From positions 23,813,732 through 23,877,731 of the forward strand of contig NW_026262668.1 in NCBI RefSeq assembly GCF_021869535.1: a DNA stretch of 64,000 nucleotides, in the 5' to 3' direction. Shown here in pieces: positions 48,911-62,179 of the stretch (positions are counted from its first letter, which is position 1; each line of letters starts with the position of its first letter). Source of the DNA: Mytilus californianus. Its lineage: Eukaryota > Mollusca > Bivalvia > Mytilida > Mytilidae. The position numbers and the translations under genes are program-made. Under the pieces are notes generated by a model. The model ran no database searches. It was not told where the DNA came from and saw only the letters and a list, made by a program, of their open reading frames with translations.

Positions 48911-50040
48911 ATATTTTTTTACCCTTTTACATCGCAATAAAACAAAAAAGATCATTTTATCCTGAATTTTGTGCGAATTCATTTCAAAAGCCTTTCACGG
49001 AATTTGTTTAAAGGTTGTAAATACAGACACGTGCATTTATTTTTTAGTTTTAAGCTTGTTTGCAAATTGCAACTAAAGATAGAGCTAGAGATTCCATGAT
49101 AACCATTATAATTTTGTACACGCGAAATAAAAATGTATATAATATTAATAAAAATAAACAATGAAAAATGGAATGAAATAATTTAAAACGATTATCAAGA
49201 TAGTCTGTTTTATCTCTTGATTCAATATATAAAAAAATAATTTTACGTCATTTGGTCTCTGATGGGGAGTTGTCCCATTGACAATCATATACCTCATCTT
49301 CTTATTTTTATATTTTTTTACCTTTTACATCGCAATAAAACAAAAAAGATCATTTTATCCTGAATTTTGTGCGAATTCATTTCAAAAGCCTTTCACGGAA
49401 TTTGTTTAAAGGTTGTAAATACAGACACGTGCATTTATTTTTTAGTTTTAAGCTTGTTTGCAAATTGCAACTAAAGATAGAGCTAGAGATTCCATGATAA
49501 CCATTATAATTTTGTACACGCGAAATAAAAATGTATATAATATTAATAAAAATAAACAATGAAAAATGGAATGAAATAATTTAAAACGATTATCAAGATA
49601 GTCTGTTTTATCTCTTGATTCAATATATAAAAAAATAATTTTACGTCATTTGGTCTCTGATGGGGAGTTGTCCCATTGACAATCATATACCTCATCTTCT
49701 TATTTTTATATTTTTTTTACCTTTTTACATCGCAATAAAACAAAAAAGATCATTTTATCCTGAATTTTGTTCAAATTCATTTTAAATGCCTTTCACGGAA
49801 TTTGTTTAAGGGGTTGTAAATACAGACACGTGCATTTATTTTTTAGCTTTAAGCTTGGTTACAAATTGCAACTAAAGATAGAGCTAGAGATTCCATGATA
49901 ACCATTATAATTGTGTACACGCGAAATAAAAATGTATATAATATTAATAAAAATAAACAATGAAAAATGGAATGAAATAATTTAAAACGATTCGCAAGAC
50001 AGTCTGTTTTATCTCTTGGTTCAATATATAAACAAATAAT
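48842..50040. repeat. About 398-bp tandem triplication
   Basis: Units start with TTTTACGTCATTTGGTCTCT at 48842, 49241 and 49639 and end near 'ttcaatatataaa.aaataat'. Copies 1 and 2 are almost identical (short open frames at 48979-49161 and 49377-49559 translate identically). Copy 3 has more substitutions. Each unit contains about 70 bp of family-A end plus about 330 bp of flank, so the event came after a family-A insertion. Confidence 0.95.
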
Positions 50041-51594
50041 TTAATTTTATAGAAAGTATTCAAACTGAAACCTTGCTAGCCTCTTGAATTAAAACTAAAA
50101 ACCAACATTTTAGAAAATAGACTTAATAAGAAATTTTTATTTTTTTCAATACTCCTGTTTATTTTCACAATGTTTTATTAAAATAGATAAATAAACATCG
50201 TTTGCAATTTTTATGGTAATCTTGCTTTCTGTTACATAACCCGATACAAATTATTCAAACTAACTACCTCTTATGAAATTAAGGCATTTCCCTGCTGGGT
50301 TAAAAAAACTAAATGATACAATTACACATTAAGGAGATGGTATTGTGAGACTTATCTGCCAATATAAATTAATCAAGACAAACATTTACATTATCAAATA
50401 AATCCGTAATACATTAATGTTTGCAAACAATTGAATTTCAAACCTTTGAACCGATACCGAAATGTAACCAAGGAAATGACATTAAATTCAGAAGCATTTT
50501 TTATGTTTTCACAAATAATTCACAAATTTATCATTTGTCCTAAATGGCCATTTAGATAATTTAATGTGCGTTTTCGAAATAGTCATGCAGATCGTATTAT
50601 TGTATTGTACTTTGATCATTAAAGTTTTTAAATTGTAATTGGTCTGTACGACCTATTAACACTGACTCGGAGCATTTTACAACCATTTAAAAACACAATA
50701 CTCCAAAGGTAAATACGGTTTGAAAAATTAGCAAGATTTTTAACACATTGCTCCCCTCAATTATCACATAAGAACTGTCAAGAAGATTGAAGTATTTCTA
50801 ATTCTGAATTAACTGAAATTTATCATGTGATCAATGTTTATTTTCATGGGATTGAAAGATCATGAAACGGATTTATTTATACAAAAAAAAATTAAATGAA
50901 GTTCATAAATTATAAAACAAACAGAAATACAACATTTTATTCTGTATATTATAAATTTATGAAATGAAGTTCATAACTTATAAAATAAAACAATAGATAA
51001 TTTTTATACTATATATCATCAAATCTGATATATCATTTTCAATTCTAAATAATGAAATTAACACTTGTTAAAAACTCACACCATATTGATGAAAATAGTA
51101 ATGACAATTACGATTTGAATAAAACAAACTTGTTTAAAATGAAAATTACAATTTTCCAAGAAATTTATTTTGAAATGATACAAAAAAATATATTTTCATA
51201 TTTCAAAAGACCCCAATAAAAAACAAAAAATAAAAACAAAAAATAAAAACAAAAACTAACAGACACAAAACAAAACAATTACCATGACCTACTTTGTTGA
51301 AAAAGATGTTTATTAACGTAATGATAATGACCAAAGTTTCACCACTTAAATAAGGTTTGTGCTGCTTTTCGAAAAATTAAGATACAAGTGAATAGACAAA
51401 GAAAATTGGTTCCAAAGAAGCCTACACACCAAGTACACTATTATTTTTTTGGTAAAATAATATAGAAAAAAAAATGGGGGAAACAAAAGAAAAATAGAAC
51501 ATATAGTTGTAACATACATGCCATTGGATAATTTAATGATATAGTCATGTCGTAAATTTGTCCAATGCGACACAAAATGTCTTGATTTTTTCAG
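50041..51594. other. AT-rich intergenic DNA, nothing recognised
   Basis: Only A-rich and T-rich tracts, including repeated 'aaaaacaaaaaataaaaac' near 51219-51255. No element or gene supported. Confidence 0.5.
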
Positions 51595-51833
51595 GTTGCC
51601 GTAATCACTCTTGTGTGACACAGACTTTCGACCTTCTAAATACAACTGTATTTACGTTCAATTGGACAAAAGAGCCAACTTGAGGGATTATGGTGTCAGA
51701 CAAGGATATCGCCGTTGGCATCTTCTGTTTAGGAGAAAAAACACATCTAGATTTTTACGTTGCTGTCGTGTACTTTTCCAAAATGCAATTCAAATCTGTC
51801 AATAGCCATAAGTTAGTGATAATGGTACATTAA
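51595..51833 (+). pseudogene. Possible decayed exon (weak)
   Basis: Begins right after an acceptor-like GATTTTTTCAG. In one frame it is open except for a single TGA at 51681-51683: the left part reads C-R-N-H-S-C-V-T-Q-T and onward, the right part contains VSDKDIAVGIFCLGEKTHLD and DFYVAVVYFS, ending at TAA 51831-51833. No family is recognised. A different frame is also open over 51611-51805, so chance is a real alternative. Confidence 0.2.
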
Positions 51834-53949
51834 TGGTCTTGTAAATAGATGTCATATTGATTTTTATCATTATTTCCTAACGAGATAAACATTTAAAATG
51901 ATGTTTTTAATATTTATATATTTATAGACTGATTTATTCAAACATTTATCAATCATTTATAAAATTTTCCTCCTGGTTGTAAAAAAATATATCGACTTAT
52001 GTAATAAAATGGGCAAAAACATTTAATGAAACGAAAAATACCAATCACTTTTGACATTTATTTTCAGAGTATTGCACTCTTGCACAAGGTATGTGACTGA
52101 CTTTGGGTGTTCCTTCAAGACGAAACAAGTCATCAAAGAACAGACTGCTTTTTACATGTGAAAAACTGTAGGTTAATGCTATAGGGTGGTTTCAGACAGC
52201 ATTGACTAAAAAGAATAGTTAGGCGCTATTGTATTGCACAATTGTGGTTTAAAAATTACTGATTTTAATTCATGTTTTGGTCAAGAGTTCCTATATTTTT
52301 ATTTTATTATAATGCTTTAACACGAAACATTGCAACTTGACGAAATGCAGATCATTCATTAGAGCATCCATCTTCGTTCTGTTTATATATTTTCTTCACT
52401 ATTGAAAAGGTTAGAATCAAGTAAGATGTTGTCCTTAGTTTTAAATACCGTTTTCGAGCGACCACATTTCAATTTCAATAGCGGAACGGTCATTCTTTGT
52501 TCAACAAGCCACCAGTTTTCAAAACACTTTTTTTCTTTATAGCAAAACACATATAACAAAGTGACCAAAAGCTGTATACACAAAGAAAATGCTATTAAAC
52601 GGTATCCAAACTATGAAACTTTGTGTGTTTATTTAAGTTAGCAGGCATGCTCCCACCAAAATTACACCGTTTAAACTTCGTTAAAATGTTTTATTGACCA
52701 TGTGTCCACTATAATTTTAAGCCCTTTTTAAAAAATGTATTATTTGCGACAACTTCATTTACGTTTTATGAAAAAAGCTCCTCTGAAATATCAGTTACGG
52801 GGTAGGCTAGAATTGGCTCTTGTCATAATTGGTCATATATGGCAATGTTTACCAAACAATACAAATTTTAAAGAGATTTTTTTCATGATTGACTGTGATG
52901 AATAGAAATTTAATTAATATTTTTTTCTCTCGGTACTTCTTATTACGATTCATGTCCAATACGCTACATTAATAAAGATGTCAAGATTCTATAGGGTCTT
53001 CAATTACCAAAACAACTAGAAAACAACAATGACCAGCAAATATTATTAAGACAGACTTATTCACACGAAAACAGTCGAAAATACTGAAAAATAATTTTGT
53101 GCAATACCAACATACGATGGAGTATGAAATGGATTAAATCTGGATTGTTTGTGGTCGTGAAGATAATTTAATGATTTGGTTAAAAACAAAGTTATCAAAT
53201 TGCATGATTAATCAAAAACATTGTTATCTGCAAGACTCATATGAATCCAAGATTCAGGCAAGACTCAGATGTTCATTAACCGTCCTCGTGTTTCTCATCT
53301 CGTTCAATAAGGCATTTACTTCTGATTCAAATCGTTTTATATAAATCTCTAAACTGATATGTTTATTTAAACGAGGTTTGGGTGTACATCAATGAGACAA
53401 CAACCTAACAAATACATAAAACAAAAAGACGTATAGAAGTCAACATACGGTCTCCAAGAATACTGTATAATTAGATTTTGTTCCTAATAAAGGATCATCA
53501 TTCGGGAAACGTATTCCAAAGGGTTAAAAGAGTTAGCTTTTAAAGTTTTAAGCAGATGGTCATTCCGTATAATTAAGAATATGTTACTGTTGTCAGCTAT
53601 GAAAAGAAATATTTGGTTTTATCATAATTTTGCTTTTATTTTTTTTTTACGTCAGTTGTTATAGCAAAAGCTTGAAAATTTCATGAAATCTCTTCATTTT
53701 TATTATAGAAATGCTTTTTTTTTCATTTGATTGACTTTGTTTTATGTAAAATTCCTAACTGAAATGTTAGGATTGTGCATCTTTTTCAGATTTATGTTCA
53801 CGATATGTTTGTTGCTGCCTCCTCTGGTACATATTGTTTACTGTAAATTAAGAAATTATGGTATGCCCTGCAAAAACTAATTGACAGCCGTAAAGAACTT
53901 TCATGAAAACCGACAGAGTTATAAGATGTTTCTGAAGGGCTATAATTAA
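51834..53949. other. Intergenic DNA, nothing firm
   Basis: No gene. A weak repeat-like segment at 53370-53462 ('catcaatgagacaacaacct', 'agtcaacatacggtctcc') resembles family A but is too diverged to assign. Confidence 0.45.
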
Positions 53950-53950
53950 G

Positions 53951-54296
53951 ACCACTGTCCAAGGTAAGGTGATGGTTTGGTGCCAGCAAACTAGTTTAAC
54001 GCCGCCACATTCTGTATGTGCCTGTCCCAAACCAGGAGCCTGTAATTAAGTGATTGTCGTTTGTTGCTGTATATCAAATTTGTTTTTCGGTCATTGTTTT
54101 GTACATGGATCAGGTCGTCAGTTTTCTCGTTTGAATTGTTTTACATTTGTCATTTCGAGGCCTTTTATAGCTGACTATGTAGTATGGGTTTTGCTTATTG
54201 TTGAAGTCGTACGGTGATCTAAAGTTGTTAACTTCTATGTCATTTGGTCTCTGGTGTAGAGTTGGCAATCACACCACATCTTCTTATTTCTATAGA
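53951..54296 (-). repeat. Mussel dispersed repeat, family A copy (long)
   Basis: From 'ccactgtccaaggtaaggtg' through 'tgtgcctgtcccaaaccagg', 'agcctgtaattaagtgattg', 'ttgttttgtacatggatcag' and 'ggccttttatagctgactat' to 'ggcaatcacaccacatcttc'. It is the most complete copy in the window. Confidence 0.9.
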
Positions 54297-55309
54297 TATT
54301 CTGTCCATCAAGCAGCACACGTAGAACGTTGTAATCAAAATACAAGTGTGTATCGTACATGATCTTGAACATCAGTTTTTGAAATTATATATGACACCGT
54401 TTCAATCCCCCCATAAAAACCAAAGGCCTGTAAGAACAATATAGAGTTGTTGGAAATATTTTGGTCACCACATTAAAAATTACTCTACCAATACTGATAA
54501 CGTGGAGTGATTTTCCGTAATTCCCTAATTGGATCCAGTCGTTTTACAGTCGAGCAATTTTCAGAAGAAATTTTGAAGGGCACTAAAGTTTGGCTCAAAA
54601 GGTAGGGACATTCTGGTTATTAGAAATATAATATCTACAATTCCATGAGAGGAAAACGATCACTGATTTCCACTATAAATTTATAAATACGACTTGCTCT
54701 CTGAAATCAAGCTATCATAAAAAATGAACATTTTCATTGTTCTTTTCAGTCAGGGTTTAATTATGATTTGGAAGTTAATACTATAGTATTATTTTACCTA
54801 GATAAATTTCCATTTACGTGGTGACTGGAACCAATGTTCAACAGAAACAACGCACGACAACATACATGAATGAAATGAAATTTGTATAACAATAAATAAA
54901 AAAAAAAAAAAAAAACGCACACAAAAAAGCCCACCCAAAACACCCCAAAAATAACAACAACAAAAAATGAACAACAATAACGCAGCAACACAGTCAAAAG
55001 GCATGACATGAATAATATTGAATAATATTTCTAAAAGTGCTAGAACTTATGAAATGAAATTAAACGAAAGAATAAAAAAAAACAAGAATGAAAATGCGTC
55101 ACAATAAATCACCTTTTTGATATAAAAAGTATAACATCAATACATTTCTTATACACAAAGCAATACAAGGTATTAAAAAAAAAGGGGGGGGGCAGATAAC
55201 AAGTGGACAATCAAAATCCCTAAGTCGTATAAAATCGTACAACATTGTGACGACAAGAAAAACGTATTTCAGACAACACACCAGTCTATAAAATCTTTCA
55301 CTGAAAACA
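54297..55309. other. Intergenic DNA, nothing recognised
   Basis: Poly-A at about 54897-54915 and an A8-G9 homopolymer run near 55174-55191 are the only notable features. Confidence 0.5.
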
Positions 55310-55470
55310 GATCGAGCAACACTCTAAAAACCATGGGAGATGGTCAGGTGTTTCGGAAAAGTAATATGTTTCTGCTCCTAGTGGCACCCGTCGCGTTGCT
55401 TATGCCAACATTCAGTGCTGTTTAAATCGAGACAACAACACATGGAACGCATCCATGTTTATTCGTGACA
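55310..55470 (+). repeat. Mussel dispersed repeat, family B fragment
   Basis: 'gatcgagcaacactctaaaa', 'tcaggtgtttcggaaaagta' and 'gtggcacccgtcgcgttgct' are the middle of family B, as at 60560-60650. Confidence 0.7.
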
Positions 55471-56034
55471 AAGATAACGAATGACGAAACGACTACACCG
55501 AAGTTCTAGAGGATTACATTAGAAAATATTTACTTTCAAGGACATGGGCTCAACTAATAGTGAACTAGTAAAAGTTAAAGTTTCGTCTGAATATTTGGGA
55601 GTCCTGTATTGACACCATAACCTTTATGAAAAAAAGCATCAAATATTGTTTTATCTTGGCATCTAGAAAGAGTTCTACCACTAATCTATTCGTCCTTTTA
55701 ACTAGTTCCCTTACTACAATTAATATGAACTCGTTATTATTTTTTGTAATAAAGCATATGAAATTGATGGAAATAATTATTTTTGAGTGTAAAAAATCTC
55801 TTTGGATGTTTTTGAGAAATTATGTGCTTTTGATGGTTCTTTCAATTCGGTTGACAGTTGTGACTTTTCGAGTCTCTACACTACACTTCAACACAATCAT
55901 ACCAAAAATAAGTTATCTAATTTAATAATGGTCCTTTAAAATAAATTATGATCGCAAATGTATTTGCTGCAACTCTTTGAAAGATTTTTTATGTAATGAA
56001 TAAGGTAACAGATCTAAAAAAAAAAAAAAACACG

Positions 56035-56275
56035 TTTAACCCCACCGCATTTTTGCGCCTGTCCCAAAACATTTATATGTTTTGGAGTTTAGTGTGACGT
56101 CCATTTCCATTGAACTAGTACACATTTTTGTTTAGGGTCCAGCTGAAGCCCGCCTCCAGGTGCGGGATTTTCTCGCTGTGTTGAAGACCCATTGGTGGCC
56201 TTCGGCTGTTTTCTGCTCTTTGGTCGGGTTGTTGTCTCTCTGACACATTCCCCATTTCCATTCTCAATTTTAAAT
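56035..56275 (+). repeat. Mussel dispersed repeat, family E copy
   Basis: Same blocks as 46075-46345: 'gtttagtgtgacgtccattt', 'agggtccagctgaagcccgc', 'cattggtggccttcggctgt', 'gacacattccccatttccat'. A family-A-like 'gcgcctgtcccaa' segment precedes it. Confidence 0.9.
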
Positions 56276-56333
56276 ATGCTAAATACACTTACTTGAATTA
56301 TGGAATTCATATATATGGCCACCGACTGTAAAA

Positions 56334-56625
56334 ATAAGAAGATGTGGTATGATTGTCATTGAAACAACTCTCAACCAGAGACAAAATGACAGTTTAAAAC
56401 TATAGGTCATCGCACGGCCTTCGCATTGAGCAAAACCCATACCGCATAGTCAGCTATAAAAGGCATCGAAATGTAAAACAATTCAAACGAGAAAACAAAC
56501 AGCCTGATTTATGTACAAAACAATGAACGAAAAACACTCCTGACTTGAGACAGACACATACATAGAAAGTGGCGGAGTAAAACTAGTTAGTTGGCGCCAA
56601 ACCCTCCAACTTACCTGGGATAGTG
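56334..56625 (+). repeat. Mussel dispersed repeat, family A copy
   Basis: Starts AAGAAGATGTGGTATGATTG and continues 'tcattgaaacaactctcaac', 'ataggtcatcgcacggcctt', 'catagtcagctataaaaggc' and 'ttggcgccaaaccctccaac'. It lies only 60 bp after a family-E copy. Confidence 0.9.
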
Positions 56626-57875
56626 GTATAACAGTACAACATAAGAACAAACTATTAAAATCAGTTGAAAAGGGGTTAACTCACCTGATCAATACAAAGC
56701 AGAAAAGCATCTAACAAAAACACAGACCGGACGTAACAGGGTATTTATACATCCCCACAACAAAAAAAGACACTAAGTACAAATCTGAGAGTACTCGCAG
56801 TTACTGACATCTAGTTCAAAGCCAATAACAACTAATAGAAAAAAATTATGTATCTCAGACAAAGATGTGTCCCTTTAATATCAGACGTAGTCCTGTGTTG
56901 GTATGAATTACAGTGCATGTATAGCCAAATATATATAGTAAATATCCGTCAAAATTACACATTTAAAAAAATTAATAACACTTACCGTTAGCTGGATGAT
57001 ATTTTTGCTTAAAGAGTTCTTAAATTATACTTCGGAAATTTACATAAGCGAACTGATTTTAAATATATCTAATGTAAACAATTATAATTGTCTTTTTCCA
57101 CATTTGGATATTTCAGTTTCACGCTCTTTTTTTTTAAGGCGATGTTCTTTTGTCTATATATTTCCCAACTTTTTAGTTATCCCGTGTTTGTAGTGACGTT
57201 TAAGATTTAAACGAACGCAATCTGGTAAAACTAACAAATTTGAAAGTCCGGGTTTTCGCTACTTTAAACCTATACTATTTCTTTTTCATAGATTCAGATA
57301 TTTGGTTTGTAAGTTGGGATGTAACTTTAAAAATCTTATCACAAATGGGAAATCTCATCCTAATTTTTACGGTGATGTTGTTTATAGAGCCTATAAATAT
57401 AGATGACATCCATTTAATCTATTGATTCTTTGAATATTCTGAAAAGTTATCAATATAACACTATAGTAAGGTCTTTGTATTCATCGGGACTACCATTGAT
57501 TTTGTTTAAAAAAAACATAACTAGATATGTATAACTTTATATACAGGTATGAAAACCTTTGTTCCTTCGTCGATCTTGTCGATACTTGTATTTGGCATTG
57601 CACATGCCCATGCTTTTTGCAGACTGGTGATGACATTTTTACACTAAATTCGTATCACATTAGTTGTGAACTGATTAAATTTTAGTTTGGGAAACGTGAT
57701 ATATTTTTAAATTGAATTTGGCTTTGATCTAGCTTTCAGTTACTCCGAGGTGGCTCAGATCGATACCTTATGCTTATGTCTTTTTGTTAGTTTGTTTTTG
57801 TGTGCTCAGTGCCGATCTGATGAGCTAAGCTTTTCCATGTGATTTTTATAGTTTGTTATTTAGTTTTTCTGTTAC
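56626..57875. other. Intergenic DNA, nothing recognised
   Basis: Short open frames without protein features. No repeat or RNA gene supported. Confidence 0.5.
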
Positions 57876-58222
57876 ACCACTGTCCAAGGTGCTTGAAGGA
57901 TTGAGCGCTCATAAAACATGTTCCACACCATTATTCTATATTTGCCATCCCAAAGCCAGGAGCCTGTAATTCAGTGATTGTCGTGTGTTACTGTGTGTCT
58001 TACTTAGTATTTGTTTTTCGTTTTAGCATAAATCATGCCGTTGGATTTCTCTTTTGATTGATTCACCTTTTATCACGTTTTTATATCTGACCATATACGG
58101 TATGGTTTTTTGCTTAATGTTAAAGACCGTACAATGTCCTATTGTTGTTAAAATGCTCTTCCTGTGTTCACTGGTGGATATTTGTTTCATTGGCAATCAA
58201 ACCACATCTCTTAATTCTTATG
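57876..58222 (-). repeat. Mussel dispersed repeat, family A copy
   Basis: 'ccactgtccaaggtgcttga', 'aggattgagcgctcataaaa', 'gccaggagcctgtaattcag' and 'ttggcaatcaaaccacatct' place it in family A. Moderately diverged. Confidence 0.85.
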
Positions 58223-58507
58223 TGTGTATAATCAGTTGACAGCAGTTACTGCTAAGTCATATTATTAAAGATATATAGTGAAATAAATTATGCGAATGAA
58301 AATATTTTGTAAATCTCACAAATTAACTAGATTAAATGATCCTAATATCGGAAGCAATCTGAAAGTCTTCGAAAGTTTAACGGACGTTATTACGAGTTGG
58401 TTGACTGTTATAGAGTATCTTTGTCACATATGACAACGTTTATACTCCAATAACCACAATCCAGTCCTCTTTTCCTCAAATGTGACACCGAATTTGTACT
58501 TAGCACA

Positions 58508-58662
58508 AGTAACACGACGGGTGCCACAAGTGGAGAAGAATCTGCCTACCAATCTGGAATACATGAGATCACACCCAGTTTTGGTGGGGTTCGAGTTGCT
58601 TAGTCTTTAGTTTTCTATGCAATGTTTTGTAGACTTGTTTGTCTTTTTGGTCGTCTTGCAGT
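58508..58662 (-). repeat. Mussel dispersed repeat, family B fragment
   Basis: 'acacgacgggtgccacaagt', 'gagatcacacccagttttgg' and 'tggggttcgagttgcttagt' are the complement of the segment at 60550-60650. Confidence 0.8.
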
Positions 58663-59394
58663 TCCTCATGCTCTAAATGTATACCAAATTTCATAAAATT
58701 CCGCGAGATTATCCATTTACGTACCTATTACCTTGAGGTTAATATTTGACACTGTTTCTCATTATAAACAAACTTTTACAATAAAAAAAAAAAAACAATG
58801 GATTGTCTTTTCTTTTAATTTTCAACTAATTTCAAATTACATTAAACCAGACTAAATATCATTTGACCTTCAAGTTATTTCCTTGATATTTCGTGTCAGT
58901 ATGTCGGATTGGTAGACTGGCAAGACCTACTGCGCAAAGAACCACAAAACAAAGAAAATCAATTTTAATATTTTTCGCCAAAGGAAACAAATAATTGAGG
59001 CAAGATAAGATTTAATGAATTTTTATCCTATTTCTAAACTTATTAACTTATATTTCTCAGACCGTATATCAAGATTATTAAGAAACACTGACAAAAATCA
59101 ATAGAGAATATAGTATAATATTAAAGCAATAAAGTCTCCCTTTATTCATAAATGCCATTGCATTGTGGTTTGTTGCGACGAAATGTGACACGACGAATAC
59201 GACTCAAATGTACCCATAGGGAAATTGATTCTTACTTACAATATGAGGACACCAGTAGTGGCAATTAAACTTCAAAAGTAGAATAATAAAAAATAATACC
59301 ATAGCCAAACAAACAGACAAAAGATAAAACAAATCAGTTCGCAAAATACCACACAGAAAACTGTTTAAGAAAAACACAAACAAACAACATGAAC

Positions 59395-59605
59395 TCATGT
59401 GCTTCGGAAAGGACAGCGGTTCATACTCCATTTGTGGCACCCATCTTGTTGCGCATGACAAATTAAAATCTGTTATAAGTCGCAATCCGTTAAAAGTCAG
59501 CCGAGAGGAAAGAAGCACGGGATGTTTACCTCATCAACCGAAACCTATCCGTTATCATCTGTTAATGAACAAGACTGGCAATCATACCACATTTTCTTAT
59601 TTTCA
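59395..59605 (+). repeat. Family B fragment joined to a family A end
   Basis: 'gtgcttcggaaaggacagcg', 'tgtggcacccatcttgttgc' and 'aagcacgggatgtttac' are family B. They are followed at about 59575 by 'ggcaatcataccacattttc', the family-A terminus, giving a composite or nested remnant. Confidence 0.65.
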
Positions 59606-59902
59606 TAAAGAGGTTGTATAAACGTTGTCTGAATTTTTCAAGCAACAGTAGAAAACCCCTAACCAACATCTGAGCGCAAAAAAGCTACAAATGCATGCTA
59701 CAAGCGAGTATTTGCGATCAGCTTAGTCTATGTACAGCTGGAAAAAGTCTGAAGCAGCTAGATGCATATAATAAAAGATAGAAGCAGTTTGGTTCAAAAG
59801 AGAAAAATCTCGATCGAATCGCAGCAACTGAAAACCTTTCGGGTGAGTTTTTAGAAACAAGGACAGCTTGGAAGAACCGACTAAAAGTTGACAGTATAGT
59901 GT

Positions 59903-60168
59903 AGGAGCCTGTAATTCAGTAGTTGTCGTGTGTTGCTGTCTGTCATATTTGTTTTTCGTTAAATGTTTTGTTATAAATCAGGCCGTTGATTTTGTCGTTA
60001 AAATTGTTTTGTCATGTTGGGGCCTTTTATAGCTAACTATACGTTATGGGTTTTGCTCATTGTTGAAGGCCGTCCGGTAACCTATAATTGTTAACACCCA
60101 CGTCATGTGTACTCTGGTGGATAGTTACCTCATAGGCAATAATACCACATCTCCTCGTTTTTGAGGCC
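59903..60168 (-). repeat. Mussel dispersed repeat, family A copy
   Basis: 'aggagcctgtaattcagtag', 'ggggccttttatagctaact', 'gctcattgttgaaggccgtc' and 'ggcaataataccacatctcc'. Plus-strand coordinates; the canonical direction is minus. Confidence 0.88.
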
Positions 60169-60436
60169 CGTGTTTGGCCCAATGAAAATGAAGTGTTTGA
60201 GAAGTACTTTAAATTTGTTGATAAAATAGGGAAATGCTGATAATCATTAGATATAAATGATTTAGAAAATTGCATTGTTATGACGTCATGATATACGCTT
60301 ATTTTCACAAAAATGAAGAACATGCTGGTTTGATACAATCTTCTATCCATCTCCATCAGACAAGTTGATCCTAGAATATTTGTTAACGCTATTATGTGCA
60401 TTTGTATGTCCTTATTGGTTGTATGATATTAAATAA

Positions 60437-60888
60437 GAGGCGAAAGATACCAAAAGGACATTCAAACTCATACGCAGAAAACAAATTGACAACGCCATGG
60501 CTTAAAACGAAAAACGACCTAATGACAAACAACATAGAAAACAAAAAACTGAGCAACACGAACCCCACCAAAAACCGGGGGTGATCTCAAGTGCTCCAAA
60601 AGGGTATGCAGATCTTGCACGACAAGTGCCACCCGTCGTGTTGCTCATATAAGTACAAATTTGGTGATAAGTCTTAATTCGGTAAGTCACATTCGAGGAA
60701 AAGAGAACGGGATTGTGTTTACGACAATTTGAACATATCGTCATCATCTGTGATACAGATATTCTATAACGGTCAACCAACTATAGTGATGGCGTCCGTA
60801 AAGTTTTCGAAGGGATGATTTCAACTTCACCACGTGGAACTCTTGGTTTAATAGCTTCCTTGTGAGTTGCAACCCTCTATAAATAATT
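60437..60888 (+). repeat. Mussel dispersed repeat, family B (longest copy)
   Basis: Starts AGAGGCGAAAGATACCAAAA and runs through 'aattgacaacgccatggctt', 'acgaaccccaccaaaaaccg', 'agtgccacccgtcgtgttgc', 'taacggtcaaccaactatag', 'gatgatttcaacttcaccac' and 'aatagcttccttgtgagttg'. It is the reference copy for the family in this window. No transposase or reverse transcriptase frame is visible, so it is non-autonomous or truncated. Confidence 0.9.
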
Positions 60889-62175
60889 GTTCAATGTTGT
60901 TTTTGGTGAAATAATTCCAGATAATAGAACCAATACTATATGTATACATTATCATGGATCAGTGATATTTTTTATTCAAATTTTTAACCATTCATTCAAA
61001 GTAACGTTGTTTAACATCCAGTTGCAAATACTTATAAATTTCCCTGCAACTCTCGAAACTCTGCAGTCATATAACAATTTCAAAACAGAAACAATCATTG
61101 ACTAAGCTAAACCTTTCTGAAATGTGTTTCGACTAAATATTTTAGAAACAAATTCTTCGCTGTTCTAATAACTGTTGACTGTACAGAAGAATTAGCGTTG
61201 AGTAAATCTTGTTTTTTTATTTGATTTGAATAAGACAAAACTATCGAGTGTTACTATTGACCAAATCTATATTAAAATGAACACCAACAAAACAATATTC
61301 AGCATTACTTTTTTCTTTCTTTCTTTTTATTTTATATTCACATCAACGATCTAAACTGATAAAACGTTATTCATGTCCATACATGGCATCAAATAAAATA
61401 AACAAAAACGTATAATTAACCATGACCTGCAATACAGGTGATTTGGTACATGGTAATTTATATCACAGAAAAACAATTAATATCTTAACATTTAAGTTGT
61501 TTTACACAACATTAGAATGTCAACACTGATTTTGTATTCTTTAGCTGTATGAAACCATACAAAAAAGAAGAAGTCAAAGGTCCATTAAAACTCTTTGTAT
61601 CCGTCATCTCTTTGTTGTAGGGATATTAATAAGCATGATTAATCACGTGATGCTGGCATTACCATTTAAGGAGTTCATAAAGTACATTTCCTTTTATCGT
61701 TTCTGAAATTAAGATGAAGAGTATTGAAATGAAAATGAAAAAGAAAACTATACTCTTAAGGGACAAAAAAAAAATCAAATATTGATAATTCAAATGGATG
61801 TACATGATTTAGAAAATATATATGACGAATCTGCAGTAAGCGTCTACATTGCTCCTATGCAGTTTATGCCGCTGATGGCGAACCATTGGTCTCTGTGGTA
61901 ACATTCATCCAACTATCAGAGAGAACGACAATAATATGCCGCTGATTGCGAACCATTGATCCCTGTGTGCGGTAACATTCGTCAAGCTATCAGAGCAACA
62001 ATACTGTCAAGATTTGAATAATACTTATTTTTATCGTAAATTGCAAGTAAATAAATTCTGAAAATATACAGGACCAGGAGTGTAAATCCTCCGACAATGT
62101 TGACTTTAGACGATTTTGGTTGTTCTGATTTTAGTTTGATGCAAACACATATTATGTAGTTCATTTATCAAACGT
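60889..62175. other. Intergenic DNA with a 70-bp duplication
   Basis: No gene. At 61866-62000 a roughly 70-bp unit beginning ATGCCGCTGATGGCGAACCA is tandemly duplicated (second copy from 61936), with shared 'ggtaacattc' and 'ctatcagag' blocks. Confidence 0.65.
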
Positions 62176-62179
62176 TTAA

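Noticed and set aside
48979-49559. Two identical 60-codon frames suggesting a duplicated gene
   Set aside because: Identity comes from the 398-bp non-coding tandem duplication; the frames have no protein features and copy 3 does not preserve the frame.
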